This document shows positions 27,876-40,680 of a stretch of DNA of 64,000 nt, piece after piece; position 1 is the first letter of the stretch; every line of letters starts with the position of its first letter. Under the pieces are notes generated by a model. The model was not told the origin of the DNA and did no database searches. It saw nothing but the letters and a program-made list of their open reading frames with translations. Both the position numbers and the translations under genes were made by a program. Where the stretch lies: the NCBI GenBank assembly GCA_029582265.1, contig CM055830.1:32405172-32469171 (forward strand), in the 5' to 3' direction. This stretch comes from Zoroaster sp. YZ-2022. Taxonomy: Eukaryota; Echinodermata; Asteroidea; Forcipulatida; Zoroasteridae.

Positions 27876-30800
27876 AACAAATTGTTTGAAATTTTGTAAA
27901 CAGTATAAAGATTCGGTTATCATTCAAGAATAATATTAATAATATATATATAGTTAATATTATTTGATAACTTTGTCAACCAACATATATGGGATTTAGT
28001 TATAACATTTTTGAAATATTCTAAAAGTCTTAAGCTTTGTTTATCATTCCAGAAACTGAAATAAAAGTATTTAGGCCTTTTTCCAATTTTTAAAATAATT
28101 TAATAATTTTAAAACTTTGTTTATATAAAATGTTTATATAACTTTATATTTCTTCTCCGGTATATTATTGGTGTGGCAATATTTAGGATGTACGACTATC
28201 TCCCGTGTTTTCGCTTTTAATCGGCAGTTTCCGGAAATTGTGGTTTTCATTTGAAAATTTTTAATTGCCTTGTAGAAAGGAAATCAAATATATATTTTGA
28301 AATGAGATACCTGTATTTCACCAAAATAGATGTTACAAGCTTGGTTAAACATTAACAACGTACCAACATGAATTTATGAAGGGACCAACCATTAATTAAT
28401 TTCGTATGTTTTTACTGTAAAATCATGCATTTGTTTTTGGAGAAAGGAAAGGCTTCATTTTAAAGCATCTACTTTACCTTCCACATTAAGTAAAATAGAA
28501 ATGTTTCGACGAGAAGAAAATGCCAGAAAATTGTTAATGTTATAGGCTATTAGTAGAAAAGACAAAAACAACAACAACAACAAACTGACATAGATGACAT
28601 GAATTAGATAACTATTAAAAATAATCAAATTGTCTACCATCCACATGAACGTTTCTATAAACATTTAAAAAAAGAAGGAAACACAGAAAACACATACAAC
28701 AAAATTAACGAAAACACAGAAGAAGAAATTCGATGTCGGTTCATGTATATTTTGAAGGAATCCTTCTTCTCGCAAGATGACTTTGACGGTGTTGTAACGA
28801 CCCTCTTCCTGGACTGAACGCATCTCAAAATCAAATCACAAACACCTGAATATTCCATCATTCAGCCAAATGTGTATCAAACCGTGTTTTCTCAGAAAGA
28901 AAGTTGGGTGGAGATGGTTTTTGTGTTAAATTTTTGTAATCGGTCATGTGTGAGTCGACAAACGAGATTTTTGTAGATTGCTTTTTGTTGCGTATATACA
29001 TCGCCCCTTTCAGACAGTAAAACGTATTTATTAATGTAGACGGATAAACCAATACAACAAATAATTACAACCGATAAATGTAATAAAAAGGAAGATTAAG
29101 CTCTTCCTTACGCCCAACCTTGAGTTGCCTTCATCAGGAAGACATCAACGAAGAAACTCCCAGTTAATAAGACTAGACGTAACATAACCCTACACCCTCA
29201 TTAGGCCTATTTCAGGCAGCATATTTCAGGCCTATTTCACAAACTCCATCATAAATAAAGCAGTTAGTCTGTGTGACTGGTTTACACATTCTCAAAGAAT
29301 TATACCGAAGAAATCATCATTCTAAGCAGTAATTTATGTATGGTAACTTACCACATCCATTGTGAATCCCTCTCCTACAAATTCATCGCATCCCTCTGTG
29401 TCTAAGCCAAAATGAAATCCACTTGCTCGTCTTTCTAACATATGTGTGGGAGTAGACCGAGTCACACAACGACTAACGAAGAGGCCGATCGGCGATCCGT
29501 GGTAATTCTTGTGAAAATGCGTTCAGAGCTTAATATTAAAGGCATTTCTAGTTACGCTCGGTTTGGCGCTGTTTAGAGTTGTGGTTACATAATGAAGTTC
29601 TCAGAAACAGTTTACAAATGACGTCACAGCCTCAGAGGTTATTAGAAGTGAAAGAATTTGTGTGGTATCTCCAACACAGCATGATGGGGGTGGGGGAGGG
29701 GGGGGGCACATGAAATGGACTTTCCAATTCAAAATTCCAATCATATAGTATATCATTATACCTATCAATGTGGATCTGTTTAATTTCCCCTTTTTAAAAC
29801 CCGATTCAACATCAGGCTATGCTGGTATAAATCAACATATCAAAACTACTTCTTCGAGTATAATTACTTTTATTGAATGAAGACAAACTAAGTCATGAAA
29901 AAAATGAAAAAGCATTCACAATTTTACAGAAAACATATGGAGCTAAAAATTGCAATCTGGCAAATTATTTGAAAATGTGAATATTTGTTCATGTTTTCTC
30001 TCACTAAAGGAGAGAACTTCAGACAAAATTTGTTCAGGCCTATGATTGGTACCTTTACCAACTTCACATCAAGTTAGCTTTTGGATAATAATTTCGTTAT
30101 TTTTGTCCAGGTAATTACCAATGTTGAACATTCCCTTTAATGTTACAGTTTTGTTGCAAAGAAATCGGTCAAGCAGCAATTTTATGGTCACTTACGTCAA
30201 ATTGATGGTCAAATTAGAAACTTACGGCCAACACCAAATATTTCGATCAGCAGATGCTCTTATTAATTTATATTTAACATCATTAATAATCCCATCATCC
30301 ATTCGGATGTTGCAGGTTCGAATTCCACTTCAGTCATGTATTCTTTGTTTACTTCACAAGTTAACTTATTTAGATCTAGAAAAAGATTGGCAACATTTAC
30401 GGTCAACAGAAAAATGTACCGTCAATAATAGTGTTTTTAACTAAGCTATTAATTTTCTCAATGAAATTTACGTTAAAGATGAATCGCCCGTCTTTAACCA
30501 GCAAATTCCAGAAAAATCCTTTAGAAAGGAAAATAAATACTTTAAAAGGAGATATTTCACAAAATAATTGTCAGAAGTTTGATTTTACATATCAAAAGTG
30601 CCAAAATGAATTTATGATGGGAGCCACCGTAAATTCATTTCGGTATACCTTTTAACTATAAAACCATGGTTCTCACTAAACCGTTAAAATAGCGAAAAAC
30701 AAGAGTGATATATCTTTAAGGTTGATTGCAAATAAAAGCAGTTTTGCCAACATCACGAATGTGAAGGATTAGAAAATTGGAGGTCGACGGCATAAAAGGA

Positions 30801-31020
30801 AGGTTTACATTAACACCGTAAAAGGAAGGTATACATTAACACCATGTAATATCTGTAATGGGTTTCAACTGTGATGAGTTATGAAATGGTGGTTTAACAA
30901 CTCGTCTCCTGAAGTAGAGAGTATAGACTTAGTTATATAGCATTCCCAATAATTTTCCCTTTCAATGACAGAACGAAATAAGGTGAAACTTTCACAGGTG
31001 GGTTTCTGGTTCATATGTTA
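27876..31020. other. Intergenic DNA with dispersed-repeat copies
   Basis: Copies of the CTTTACCAACTTCACATCAAG repeat are at about 30000-30130. A CRE-like TGACGTCA lies near 29619. No coding gene is supported. Confidence 0.4.
28650..28804 (-). CDS. Unrecognised short ORF
   Basis: A frame from an ATG near 28827 begins with a mixed, charged sequence (MRSVQEEGRYNTVKVIL, then REEGF) and ends in a hydrophobic Phe/Val/Cys stretch. It is about 50 codons long and matches no family I know. A T-rich tract (CTTTTTTT) closes it. Probably chance. Confidence 0.1.
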
Positions 31021-31059
31021 ATTGGGCGCGTTTTAGCGACCCTAACCATAAAAACGTTT

Positions 31060-31190
31060 GGGCTTCGGTCATTGGTTAAGCGTTTTTGCGAGTTTGTTTG
31101 TGCTGGGATGACGTCATTGTTCTGACCAAACGTGAACCGGTTAAGTTTGTGATCGCGGTTACGCTTGGTTTCAAGATGGCGGATTGTAAA
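31060..31190 (+). promoter_or_regulatory. Promoter-like cluster: CCAAT, CRE, YY1
   Basis: Within about 120 bp: ATTGG (31071-31075, inverted CCAAT box), the palindromic CRE TGACGTCA (31109-31116), and CAAGATGGCGG (31172-31182), the YY1 consensus usually found just downstream of transcription starts. The stretch is GC-richer than its surroundings. No attached coding exon was identified. Confidence 0.35.
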
Positions 31191-32460
31191 ATGTAACGGA
31201 AGTTTTGTTAATTATTTGTTAAAACATTATGAAATTATTGTTCGTACGACTAAGTATATCTTTCAAGTTTATTACTAGTGCTCACGAGTAAGTTCCATTT
31301 TGCTAAAACGTTAATCACACTGTTTCTGATCAAGAATATGACATCAGAAACAAGTTTCTGTTCGTGTTCGTCAAAACACGCCCCTTGTGTCTTGTGGTCC
31401 TTATAAAGTATGCATAAATTTACATGCAGACATTTTACCAAACGTACACTACCTTTAAAATGAAGAACTCATGATTACTATTTGAAATGGTTAGGCCTTC
31501 TGTTCTTTTTTTTAGTGTCTATACAGCTATAGTAGTCTATTTAAAAAAATAAAAATGTGATCGACTTGATGATTTTAGCAAAGTTGCTATGATCTTAGTG
31601 GTGCGTGAACGCTCATGTCAAACACTGGACACGGTTGTTCGCACAAGCCCGCAGTCTGCAGTAAAAGCTACAATCAAAATTGTTATAAGATATTATTTTT
31701 ATTTATATGATATTGGGATTTATGTGAATACCATTATACAAAAAAATATGAGAGCCAAATGCGTATTGGTGATGGCATTCGTTTACTTGAATGGTTCCCT
31801 GCTCAGATATCAGAATATAATACCAGTAACAATATTCTGCCAACCGCCTGTATAAATTAAATCACATACTCTTTTCTGTAACCCCAATTTACGATATTAT
31901 CATCAAAGTAATTATCTGAACGCAGTGTTTGCCTATACGGTATTCTCAAAAAGCTTAAATGAACACAGTTTTATATGCAAATTTATGCTTGGTGTAAATT
32001 TGATGATGGTATTAAACATTTCTTGAAATATTTATATCTGTGGTGCTATCCTTGTTATTACAGTCAAATATTACTCCCCAATGTTTTACGTCAGAATGCT
32101 GATAACGAACTACATCCAAATCCACGTTAGAATGAGCACCAAGGTCGTGTTTGCTGATCGAAATTTCATAATGCAAATCCTGTTTTAACGATACAACTTA
32201 ATGGGGTGAAACCTCCAGGTCAGATTTGCTGTGTATATTTTTTTATTCACATGAAGGAATTACGGTAAAGCCTCTTGCCTCAGCAATGGGGGGGGGGGGC
32301 ACGGTGGCACTGGCATCGGGGTTGGGGGGCATGCATCACGTGCCCCATACTTGGATCCCCTCTTTTGGCTTCCAAGTATTTTTTATAAAGCTTCCTGGAT
32401 ATACCATTTTTATTTATTGTTTAAATTGTTTTGGTTTTGTACACAAAGCTATTAATAGTA

Positions 32461-32615
32461 GACGATCAGAGCACACTGATCGAAACGTCGAGTTGTAACC
32501 AACGGTTCTTTTCAGAACTATAATTTACTACCCAAAAGAGAATTTCTACAATGGTGTCACCGCAAACAGTCTTTACTTACCCGTTTCACCATGCAAAGCT
32601 ACAAGTCTAAACTAC
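32461..32615 (+). mobile_element. Transposon end with hammerhead-like motif, copy 2
   Basis: GACGATCAGAGCACACTGAT then CGAAACGTCGAGTTGTAACC, GTTCTTTTCAGAAC, and one 64-bp unit (TGGTGTCACCGCAAACAGTC). Very close to copy 1, but the upstream CTGAGGA is replaced by other bases, so a ribozyme here would be dead. Confidence 0.5.
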
Positions 32616-32714
32616 AAATATTAGTTTTTATAAATAACCATCTGGGCATCCCTAAAATCGTGGATCTGTCCGGCCATAATAGTTACGTTTTTGAGACACA
32701 AGAACTGCGATTCT

Positions 32715-32779
32715 TGTTAAGGACTTGAACCCTCAGACCACACGTCCAGGCACTAAACCACTCGGCCGTGGCACTCCAT
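32715..32779 (-). mobile_element. SINE head fragment (tRNA-like)
   Basis: On the minus strand it reads GGAGTGCCACGGCCGAGTGG and ends near a B box GGGTTCAAGTCC. The body and tail are absent. A truncated SINE rather than a tRNA gene. Confidence 0.6.
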
Positions 32780-33283
32780 TAAACTGACTGTGGTAAATTA
32801 AAACATACTTTGACAAATATCAGACTTCGCAAATATCAGACTGCGAAATGTCCTCATCCGTATTCAATTTCTAATTGAACGCAGGGCTTCGGTTATCATA
32901 GAACTAGAGTTGTACAGGGCGAATGAGGAGCACATTAATAACGCCATCAAGTTATCTAGAACGGTGAACATTTGCAAAAACCATGTCTACAAATGTTTGT
33001 TGTGAATCTATTGACGTCACAAAAAAACATTATCTAGGACATCATAAGAGTTTCTGCCAACAACGTCTTCGGGTTGTAGTAAGACACCAGGTCTCAAATC
33101 TAATTCATTTATATGTAATGTCCTTGTCTAAGTTTTTATCTGTCCAACCATGGTCCAACAGTACACAAGCATTGTGCATCATTTTCTTCATGTGTGCATG
33201 CATGTTTGACACTTAGGTCTTTCCTGTTCGTAAGTGTGACGTAATTCCACTTCGCACATGCTGACTCCAACGATCGTCAGAAG

Positions 33284-33836
33284 CAGGCACGTGCATACAT
33301 AGGTCCCAAAGGGTGCTTGAGCCCCTGCCCTTTTTGCCTAGTATAAAAAGTGCCCTTTTTAGCCCAAGGTTTTTTTGTTTTTTGTTTTTTGAATGAATTA
33401 TTAAGTTCCTGTTGCGCATAGACTGCCCTGCCTAGTTGAAAGATGTCAGGATAGAATAAAATTAGAATAAATATTAGGTCAGCAGAGATGCCCCTTACTA
33501 TTCCTGTGCACGGGCCTGCATGTGCCCCTCCGCGAAACTAGATTTCACGCATAGCCGCGCGCGCCTATACGTCTTTGATAGGCAGGCACACGCTGTCACT
33601 GAAACACGAAATTGACATCCCGTGGCTCACTCACCACCAGATCAGATTGTAAATGAAAACCAGTCATCAACATAATCTGATCTGATTGTAATGTTAAAAA
33701 CCATATTATGCGTTTTTATTAATAAATAAACGCCCAAATTTATTTTAGCTCGCGCGCTACGCGCGCTCGCATGGAATTACACTGCCCTTTTCAGACTCTG
33801 AGCCCCTGCCCCTCTACAACCCTGTGCACGTCCCTG
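33284..33836. mobile_element. hAT-like element (553 bp) with 8-bp target duplication
   Basis: Ends CAGGCACGTGCA and TGCACGTCCCTG. Flanks GTCAGAAG (33276-33283) and ATCAGAAG (33837-33844), seven of eight equal. Sub-terminal inverted blocks GAGCCCCTGCC confirm the symmetry. No transposase frame. Confidence 0.82.
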
Positions 33837-33844
33837 ATCAGAAG

Positions 33845-36830
33845 CCCATTGGAAATGCATTGACCACTCTTTTCTTTAAGGATTCACGCAAGCAATTAGA
33901 CAGCTTGGGAAGTGCATTTAATATATTTTTTGTAAAGACTCAAAATCGTATTAATAAAGTCAATTTCTGACTCAAGAATAATTTTTGAATGTTAAAATCA
34001 AGGACTTTAGGTTAAATTAACACAACCTGACGTTATGCCAGCTTTGGAACAGGAAGTAGCGACAAGAATGCGCGTACAACCAATGCACCCTGTGTTATTT
34101 GTAATACACATGCAAAAGTATTGTAAGTTAAATATTTTGATATCGTTTCAGTTTGCGGTAACACTGTGTATTTATCTCAACTCTCGCTACCTCGTTAAGC
34201 AGCCTCGTTAAGATCTAATGGTACAAGCCAACGTAACGTGCCGACGTATTGGACATAATTTCAATTAACAGGCCAATGTTGGGCGAAATCAAGAAAGCAA
34301 CTATTCCTTTCGTTCAATTTAATAAAAGGAAAATAGATAAACGGTTAATATTCCGGTTTTTGCCTGATATTTTCAACGGTCTTAACAAAATAAGTTGAAC
34401 AGCACGCACCTTATCTCATCTGTCTCAACGAACTTTCAGATTTTATTCATGCATGGCCGTTCACCCCCGACCTACTTGATACAAAGTGGGCCCCTCGTGT
34501 GCTTTCGTTACGCAACTGACCCGTCACATCGTCCTTATAATTTACTGAGTTCGGTGCAAACAGGCAGATAGACAGCCCATGTATACATTAGACAGAATGA
34601 CGGATCGAGCTGCTTAAAGTTTTAAGAGGTAAATCCTCAGTTACAATCAGTGCAACCTTCAGCAGAATAGTTTCGCATAAAAAAAGATTCAAAAACACAA
34701 GCACAACGGCAAGCAAAAATCCGACAAAATGACAGAAAAGTAGAGGAGATACAATAATAGACGCGACGATCACCTAAATTTGTCATGCGGCAGATATCTT
34801 GATTTTCTTTCATACAAATCCACGGTGACCAAACCGAGGCTGGGAGGAAAATATTCTGGCCCCTTTTGAAACCCAGCTCTAGGATCCCACTCAACTTGCA
34901 TTCAGGAAATTTGACAAAGATGGCTTAAGCGTGATAAGGTCAAAAGACAAACGGGAGGACGGATCATCTTGATACACGATGGTAAATCCCCGGTGACAAC
35001 CCCTTTTTCCTTCTGCTATCTTACTCCGTGTGGACTATTCTGATCAACGAACGGTAACTTGAAATGGCCTTTAAGAAAGCCAAGGGTGTGTGACGTCAAC
35101 TGATTAAAAGGCGAGATGACACAGAACTGTCATCACAGTCTCATCATTCCAGCTATCATTTATGATCTTGGGAGAGAGGATAGCTATAAATTATAACAGA
35201 TTTTGGCAAAATAAATATATTGAGTGTAGGAGGCGAGTGCGTAAATCATTGACATGTTTGTTCGAGACGTTTACAAAACTAATGATTATAATCAGAAGAC
35301 TGTTCCCACCAATGCCCATATTCAGTAATGGAGCGATCCCAACGGTCGATGAACCGAAGAACCCTGGTCAGTAGCTCTCTAGACAGTCATCGGGTCCAGC
35401 CCCTTCACCAATAACAGCCATTTTGTGTACCCTTTCAGAATATTAGAGACATATTTGTCTTGTCCTAGCTACCCATTGATATGATCAATATATTTGGTGT
35501 TTATGTTCTTGTATAACGAATAATTAACTTGTGAGCCCCCAACACACCAAAATCATTTTGTTTGTTTGTTTGTTTTGTTTTGACGTTATAGATATGTATT
35601 ACATGACATTTCACAACATAGAAGCTCAATCCTTGAAGCAGCTGATAAATACATTAGATTTAAGAAAAACGTATATTTTCATATATTTTTTAATGTGAAA
35701 TGCGGTCATTTGTTTTAGCCACAAATTATGGTTCATTAACTTTTTAAAATTACTTCTCCTGAATAAGAACTTTTTAAATTGGACAAAACAATTTCGAACC
35801 ATGCAGAAAATAAGCATAAAAACAATCTAATTATTAAAAATATAAATTGCCCGCGACATGCAGTGATGTAACTATTGGGGGAGGGGGTGCACGCGCCCCT
35901 CCCCCAATGCGAGGCAGGTCCTCCTCCTGCTACCCCACTTAAAATTCGGATGTCTAATAAAAGCGTATAAGCCTGTAAAAAGTGTTCATCTGAAAATACT
36001 GGTACCCCGAGTTCCCCAAATGAACCACCCCTAGTTACGTGCTCCGCTGTTTTGGATATTCATTGATAGTGAACATCATATGCTCCCAAAATTCACTCCA
36101 GTGAAAGGTAGCAAGCGCCCTCAACCGTCTAAATTATGATCAAGTGCTATCAGGGCCGAAGCCAAAGCGGGCGTGTTGGGTCGGTAGCAGCCCCACTGTT
36201 TTTAGAGCCTCAGTCTGCAAACAACAGGCCTCGAAATCAAGCTATCCACGCAAGCTTGTGGTTTTTGTGCCGTATTTTGGTTAAACGTTTCATAATTCAG
36301 CCATTTCATTTCGGTATCCGCCGCTAAAATGAGTCAGTCGGTAAATGGATGCTGCCCTCAGCGAAAAAAATTCCATATTAATTGATTGATGTGACCGTGG
36401 TGACAGTTTTTGCCAATTATTACCAATACTGTACCCTATAAATTTATTCTAATTTTTTTTTAGTCTGTATGTATTTTCCATTTGTTCACATAAGTAAAGC
36501 ATTCCCTTTCTTGCCTTGCTTATGCGTGATTGGATGGATACATTCATTCCAGCATACACGAATTCAAATATGTTGTTTTCCAGTACAACGATATGTACAT
36601 TGTCTTAAAATGGTTCCATACAAAGCTAACCTCCTTTTTGAAAGTTCTCTCCAACAGCGCTGATAAACTTTTCCGCAGCTTTTTCCTTTACAGAGCCGAT
36701 GTAATCACGCCATGTTAACAAAATCACCAAACCAATTCGTAAGTGTTGTAACATAGAACAATAACGAAACAACAAATGTGTAGAACAGCTACTGTGCTAC
36801 CGTGGGAACGAAATCCCACGCTCAGTAACC
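33845..36830. other. Intergenic DNA without a supported gene
   Basis: The short frames are not protein-like. A possible further MITE with GTAACTA-containing ends lies at about 35863-36050; its target duplication was not found. Confidence 0.35.
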
Positions 36831-36832
36831 GG

Positions 36833-37041
36833 TTATATAAGAAATGGCTACCTAATGCTTTAGTGAATGTTAAATTTATTACACACATTATCTCATTTTA
36901 ACTTGAAGAACAGACCACGTTGGTTTGTTCCTCTTCGGCTGTCTGTCGCTTCGACGAAGACATTGAAAGAGATTGAACGCCATTGGTAAAATGTCTGAAA
37001 ATGCATCCATACTTTATCAGAATGATAAGAAACAAACATGT
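36833..37041 (+). CDS. Candidate first exon with TATA box
   Basis: TATATAAG lies near 36834. About 150 nt later comes AAAATGTCT (ATG 36991-36993), a frame MSENASILYQNDKKQTC, and a consensus donor (TGT/GTAAGT) at 37042. A good acceptor (TTCTTTTTCAG) follows at 37228 with a phase 0 continuation NHQLHIKKMFRL to a TAG. A micro-gene or the first exon of a larger gene is possible. There is no homology to lean on. Confidence 0.2.
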
Positions 37042-38375
37042 GTAAGTTTAAGCTTTTTTGCCGTGTCAATATAACTAGCTAATAAGAAAAATTCATTCAT
37101 ATTTGCCTAGTGCATTCTAATGTGGAAAATGAATCATGGCCGTGATCAATATCAAACTGTATTACAATCAATACATTTCACGCTTTCTACAAAATGAAAG
37201 CATGTCTGATACGGAATTTCTTTTTCAGAATCACCAGCTTCACATCAAGAAAATGTTTAGGTTATAGTTCAATAATATTGTGTAGTCGGGTAATTAGGTG
37301 TACATTCACTTTGAACCGGCAATATAATGGTGAGAAAACAACTGTGTTGTTGGATCGTTGGTGGAAGTTACACGGATCCTGGATAGGCGAATAGGGCTAC
37401 CACAGATATCTACTTCCTATAGCACACACAGTATGTTAAGCAGTTTATCTTTTGAATTAATTTTTAAATGATGAATACGGCGAGAGCAACAAACATGAAT
37501 CTTGAATAATTGTAAAGGGCTGGCTCACTGGATAAAAAGCAAGGTGTTTATAATTATATATTATTCAGGAATCTAACTGGTTATTGATAAATCTCATTGT
37601 TGAAGTCAGTCGGTGATTCTTCCATGAATCAACTGATATTGTCCCTGCTTGCTGTTCATGGTTTATGTATTAATTGGGTCACACCTGCAGTCAATTCCTA
37701 GTCCTTCATCTGTGTGCAACTCTATCGATCTGCATCAAATAGAACAGGGGAGCTAGCCCGACCAGCCCGCTTGCGCTTGAGGTTTTTACCTCCTCAGATT
37801 TCGAATCTGTTGGAGCTGTATTCAGAGTCTCCCACTCCAAGGCAAGAATAAATCACTGTGTAATTAATTACATAGACTGAGAACCGGTTTTTCACGATTT
37901 CAATGCGATTCTATTGAGGTAGTCAGATCGGTTAAAATTCTTCCTTATTTAGTTTTACAAAACATATCTAGCTTAAATCACGATAAAGAAAATATTATTT
38001 ATGGGGCGCGGGTCGTTTTGGTTACCTTTGCATAGACCCTTTGTCGCATAAACGCTCAACATTCCTGAAAATGGTTGGCTGTTCCTTACACCTTCAAAGG
38101 TTTCGCATGTCTGTTATATTATATAACAGCTTTTAGAGCAATCAATGTGGTGCGACCTCATTGGCTAAATATTTCACAGTCCAACGCATTGGAAACAATT
38201 AGTAAGAATACTGAGGCATACGGGGTGTGGCAAAGTGTTTCTCACAATTTTTTTAAATTTCAGTCTGAGACACAGAATACCATAAATCACTCTTAACCAC
38301 TTCTTCTTTAACTCTATACAGAACAACAAAAGTAGGCAATGTATTTTCGTAGTTTAGAATAGTATAGATAGCCGG

Positions 38376-38757
38376 TAAGGCTGTGCCAGGTATCCGGGTA
38401 CCCGGATACCCCACCGAAAATGTCATTACCCGGTTCCATTTTTCAGTTCCAATTACCCGTAAACGACTTTTTAAAATTCCGACTGAACATTTTAAGCCAC
38501 ACAAATTATGGAAGTCCCTGATTAGTTGTTTGCTAACAAAATGAAGAAAATTTAGATGAAGGCTTTAGAAGTAACATTTGCCAACAGCCTTCCACAGACT
38601 TGCTGGCTTTTGTTTGAAACTTGTGTTCGTATTGGTTATTTTATACATTCGGGAGTATTTATGTATTTTTACAAAATTGTTTTCGGGTACCCGGGTATCC
38701 GAAGATTTCCAATTTCGGGTATCCGGTTCCCGAAATAACCGAAAACGCAAAGCCCTA
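38376..38757. mobile_element. hAT-like foldback MITE (382 bp) with perfect 8-bp target duplication
   Basis: Starts TAAGGCTGTGCC and ends GCAAAGCCCTA. Flanked on both sides by ATAGCCGG (38368-38375 and 38758-38765). Sub-terminal palindromes of the TATCCGGGTACCCGGATA kind recur at both ends. Confidence 0.9.
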
Positions 38758-39519
38758 ATAGCCGGAAACACTAAGCATAACGCTGAATTGGATATCCCCT
38801 TTTCGAGATTTCGGATTAAGACTATCAAAACCAATCGATTTGATTGAATTTGGTAAGTCAGTTTGTAGAATAATTCCATTATTTTCACTCTTGATCCCTC
38901 ACACTTTACCCCATTCTGTATGATTTACATTTAAATTAATAAATAATAGTCTAAGCTGTTGCAAACTGCTTATCATCTTTTTTTTCTTTCTTTTTTTCTT
39001 TTTTATGTATATAATTATAAGGAGCAATTGTGAACAACGGTCCAACATACGTTAACTAGGTCAATGAACAGAATGAAATATAGAATCATAACTGAAGGCT
39101 CTTAATAAGAGTTCTGATGGGTCAGTCAATGGTTCACTGCAACTCAGAAATGCTTGGCAAAAGAACAAAAAACAAAAACAAAAACAAAAACAAACAAAAA
39201 GAAAAGAAAACAGAGAGAAATGGGCAGGAGATAAAAATGCCAAAGGTAAAATGACATAAGAGAATAAAAGCCCATACACATGTGAACCACATCAAAAACA
39301 CAATTAAAAAATATATCTGGAAGTCTAAAAGAAAGTGTAGTATAAAAGCTTTCCCTTTCCTGTCGTATACGGAAGTTACATCTTTATAATTTCAGGGTGT
39401 TACTGCCATCCCTGACAATCTAGTAACGTCAATATAATGAGGAGGGTTTTTGTGAAAGAAACAGCGGCAATTTGGCTGAGGTTATCCTTTCCTATCCTCT
39501 GAAACATGCAGCTGCATTA

Positions 39520-39566
39520 CTTAGACCTTGGAGGAAGGAAAAGTTTCCTTCCTCCATGCTTAGACC
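39520..39566. mobile_element. 31-bp palindromic insertion with 8-bp direct repeats
   Basis: The palindrome GGAGGAAGGAAA/TTTCCTTCCTCC (39528-39558) is bounded by CTTAGACC at 39520-39527 and 39559-39566. The right end CCTCCATG matches the element at 43239. Confidence 0.6.
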
Positions 39567-40579
39567 AACATGGATTGAAAATGGTACGCTCACTGCTTAG
39601 TACGATGTTTGGGTATGATCACCACAGTGTCAGGATTCCACCAAAATGCAAGCCATGTTGTCATTTTGTAGTCCGTTGTAATGGGAATCAAGTGAGGAAG
39701 AATTAATCCAATTCACATCAATTTGGTTGGTTTCACCTTCTGTTGATGTGTCAGTGCACTGCAGGGTCGGATCCATAACTCGGAACTGTAATGACACTAT
39801 TAAAAAGAGGGTGTTGTGGTAACCGGCCACACGGGGAATCTTTTTTGAGTCAAAGTTGTTGGTTTACACTAGCAAAGTTCTTGCTCTATGGTAATACTTA
39901 ATTCTCATATCCTAATAAATGATTGTATCTTTGAGTGCGTTCTGAATTTGGGGGAAAACAGAGCAGCTACTTTCCAGAAAGACAATAGAGTTGTGTCTGC
40001 TCGTGTCAATTAAGAAGTGCAAAAGAAACATCAGATAAGATGTTTGCTGATTACGTCATGAGTATAATACTTTTAAAATGGCTGGGTGTCTATCACAAAA
40101 TGAAAATGGACCCTTAACTCACCCTCTTCTCATGTAAGCAACTCACTTATTTGACGGTACAGCCATCCTGTTCTCATTCCATATAACTCAACGTGACTAA
40201 ACCGAGGCTGGGAGGGAAAATAGTCTGGCCCAATTTATGTATTCAGTCAGCTCTATGGCTGTACTTGCGTATACATCCAACATGACATGCATACAAGCGA
40301 GTACGCCATCTACGATCCAGTGATGCACATAATAATCACGCGCGTCCGTGGCTCCGTCTAGACAGTTTGCCAGACTAAACGGCATATTATGGAGATAGAT
40401 ATTTTTTGTTAAAGCAACGACTTTGGAACAGTCTCCCAATAACTCTCAAAACACAATGTGATATTGCGTCCATCACATTTAAATGTTATTTTAGTCGGTA
40501 TAATAAGTCATAAAAGTTAAAGTCCTAGATAAAGAGTGGCTTAAAATATCTCTTAAGGGACAACTCAAAACTCTCATCT

Positions 40580-40680
40580 TCGGGTTTTTCGGGTTTCAGT
40601 GCAGTAATACATTTGTATAGACACCACGGCGCTATACAAGTTATTATTTCTGTATTATTATTATTTTTATTATTAATACA
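40580..40680 (+). repeat. LINE/SINE 3' tail fragment
   Basis: GGCGCTATACAAGTTATTAT followed by (ATT)n resembles the GCGCTATATAAGT(ATT)n ends of the SINEs. No head is present. Confidence 0.45.

Noticed and set aside
28560..28590. (CAA)n run as possible polyglutamine coding repeat
   Set aside because: It is short and has no open frame of useful length around it.
33284..33836. Possible gene suggested by GC-rich patches
   Set aside because: The terminal repeats and 8-bp duplication identify the whole segment as a hAT-like element without a transposase frame.
39160..39200. Minus-strand frame with FVCFCFCFCF
   Set aside because: It is low-complexity translation of an (AAAAAC)n microsatellite.
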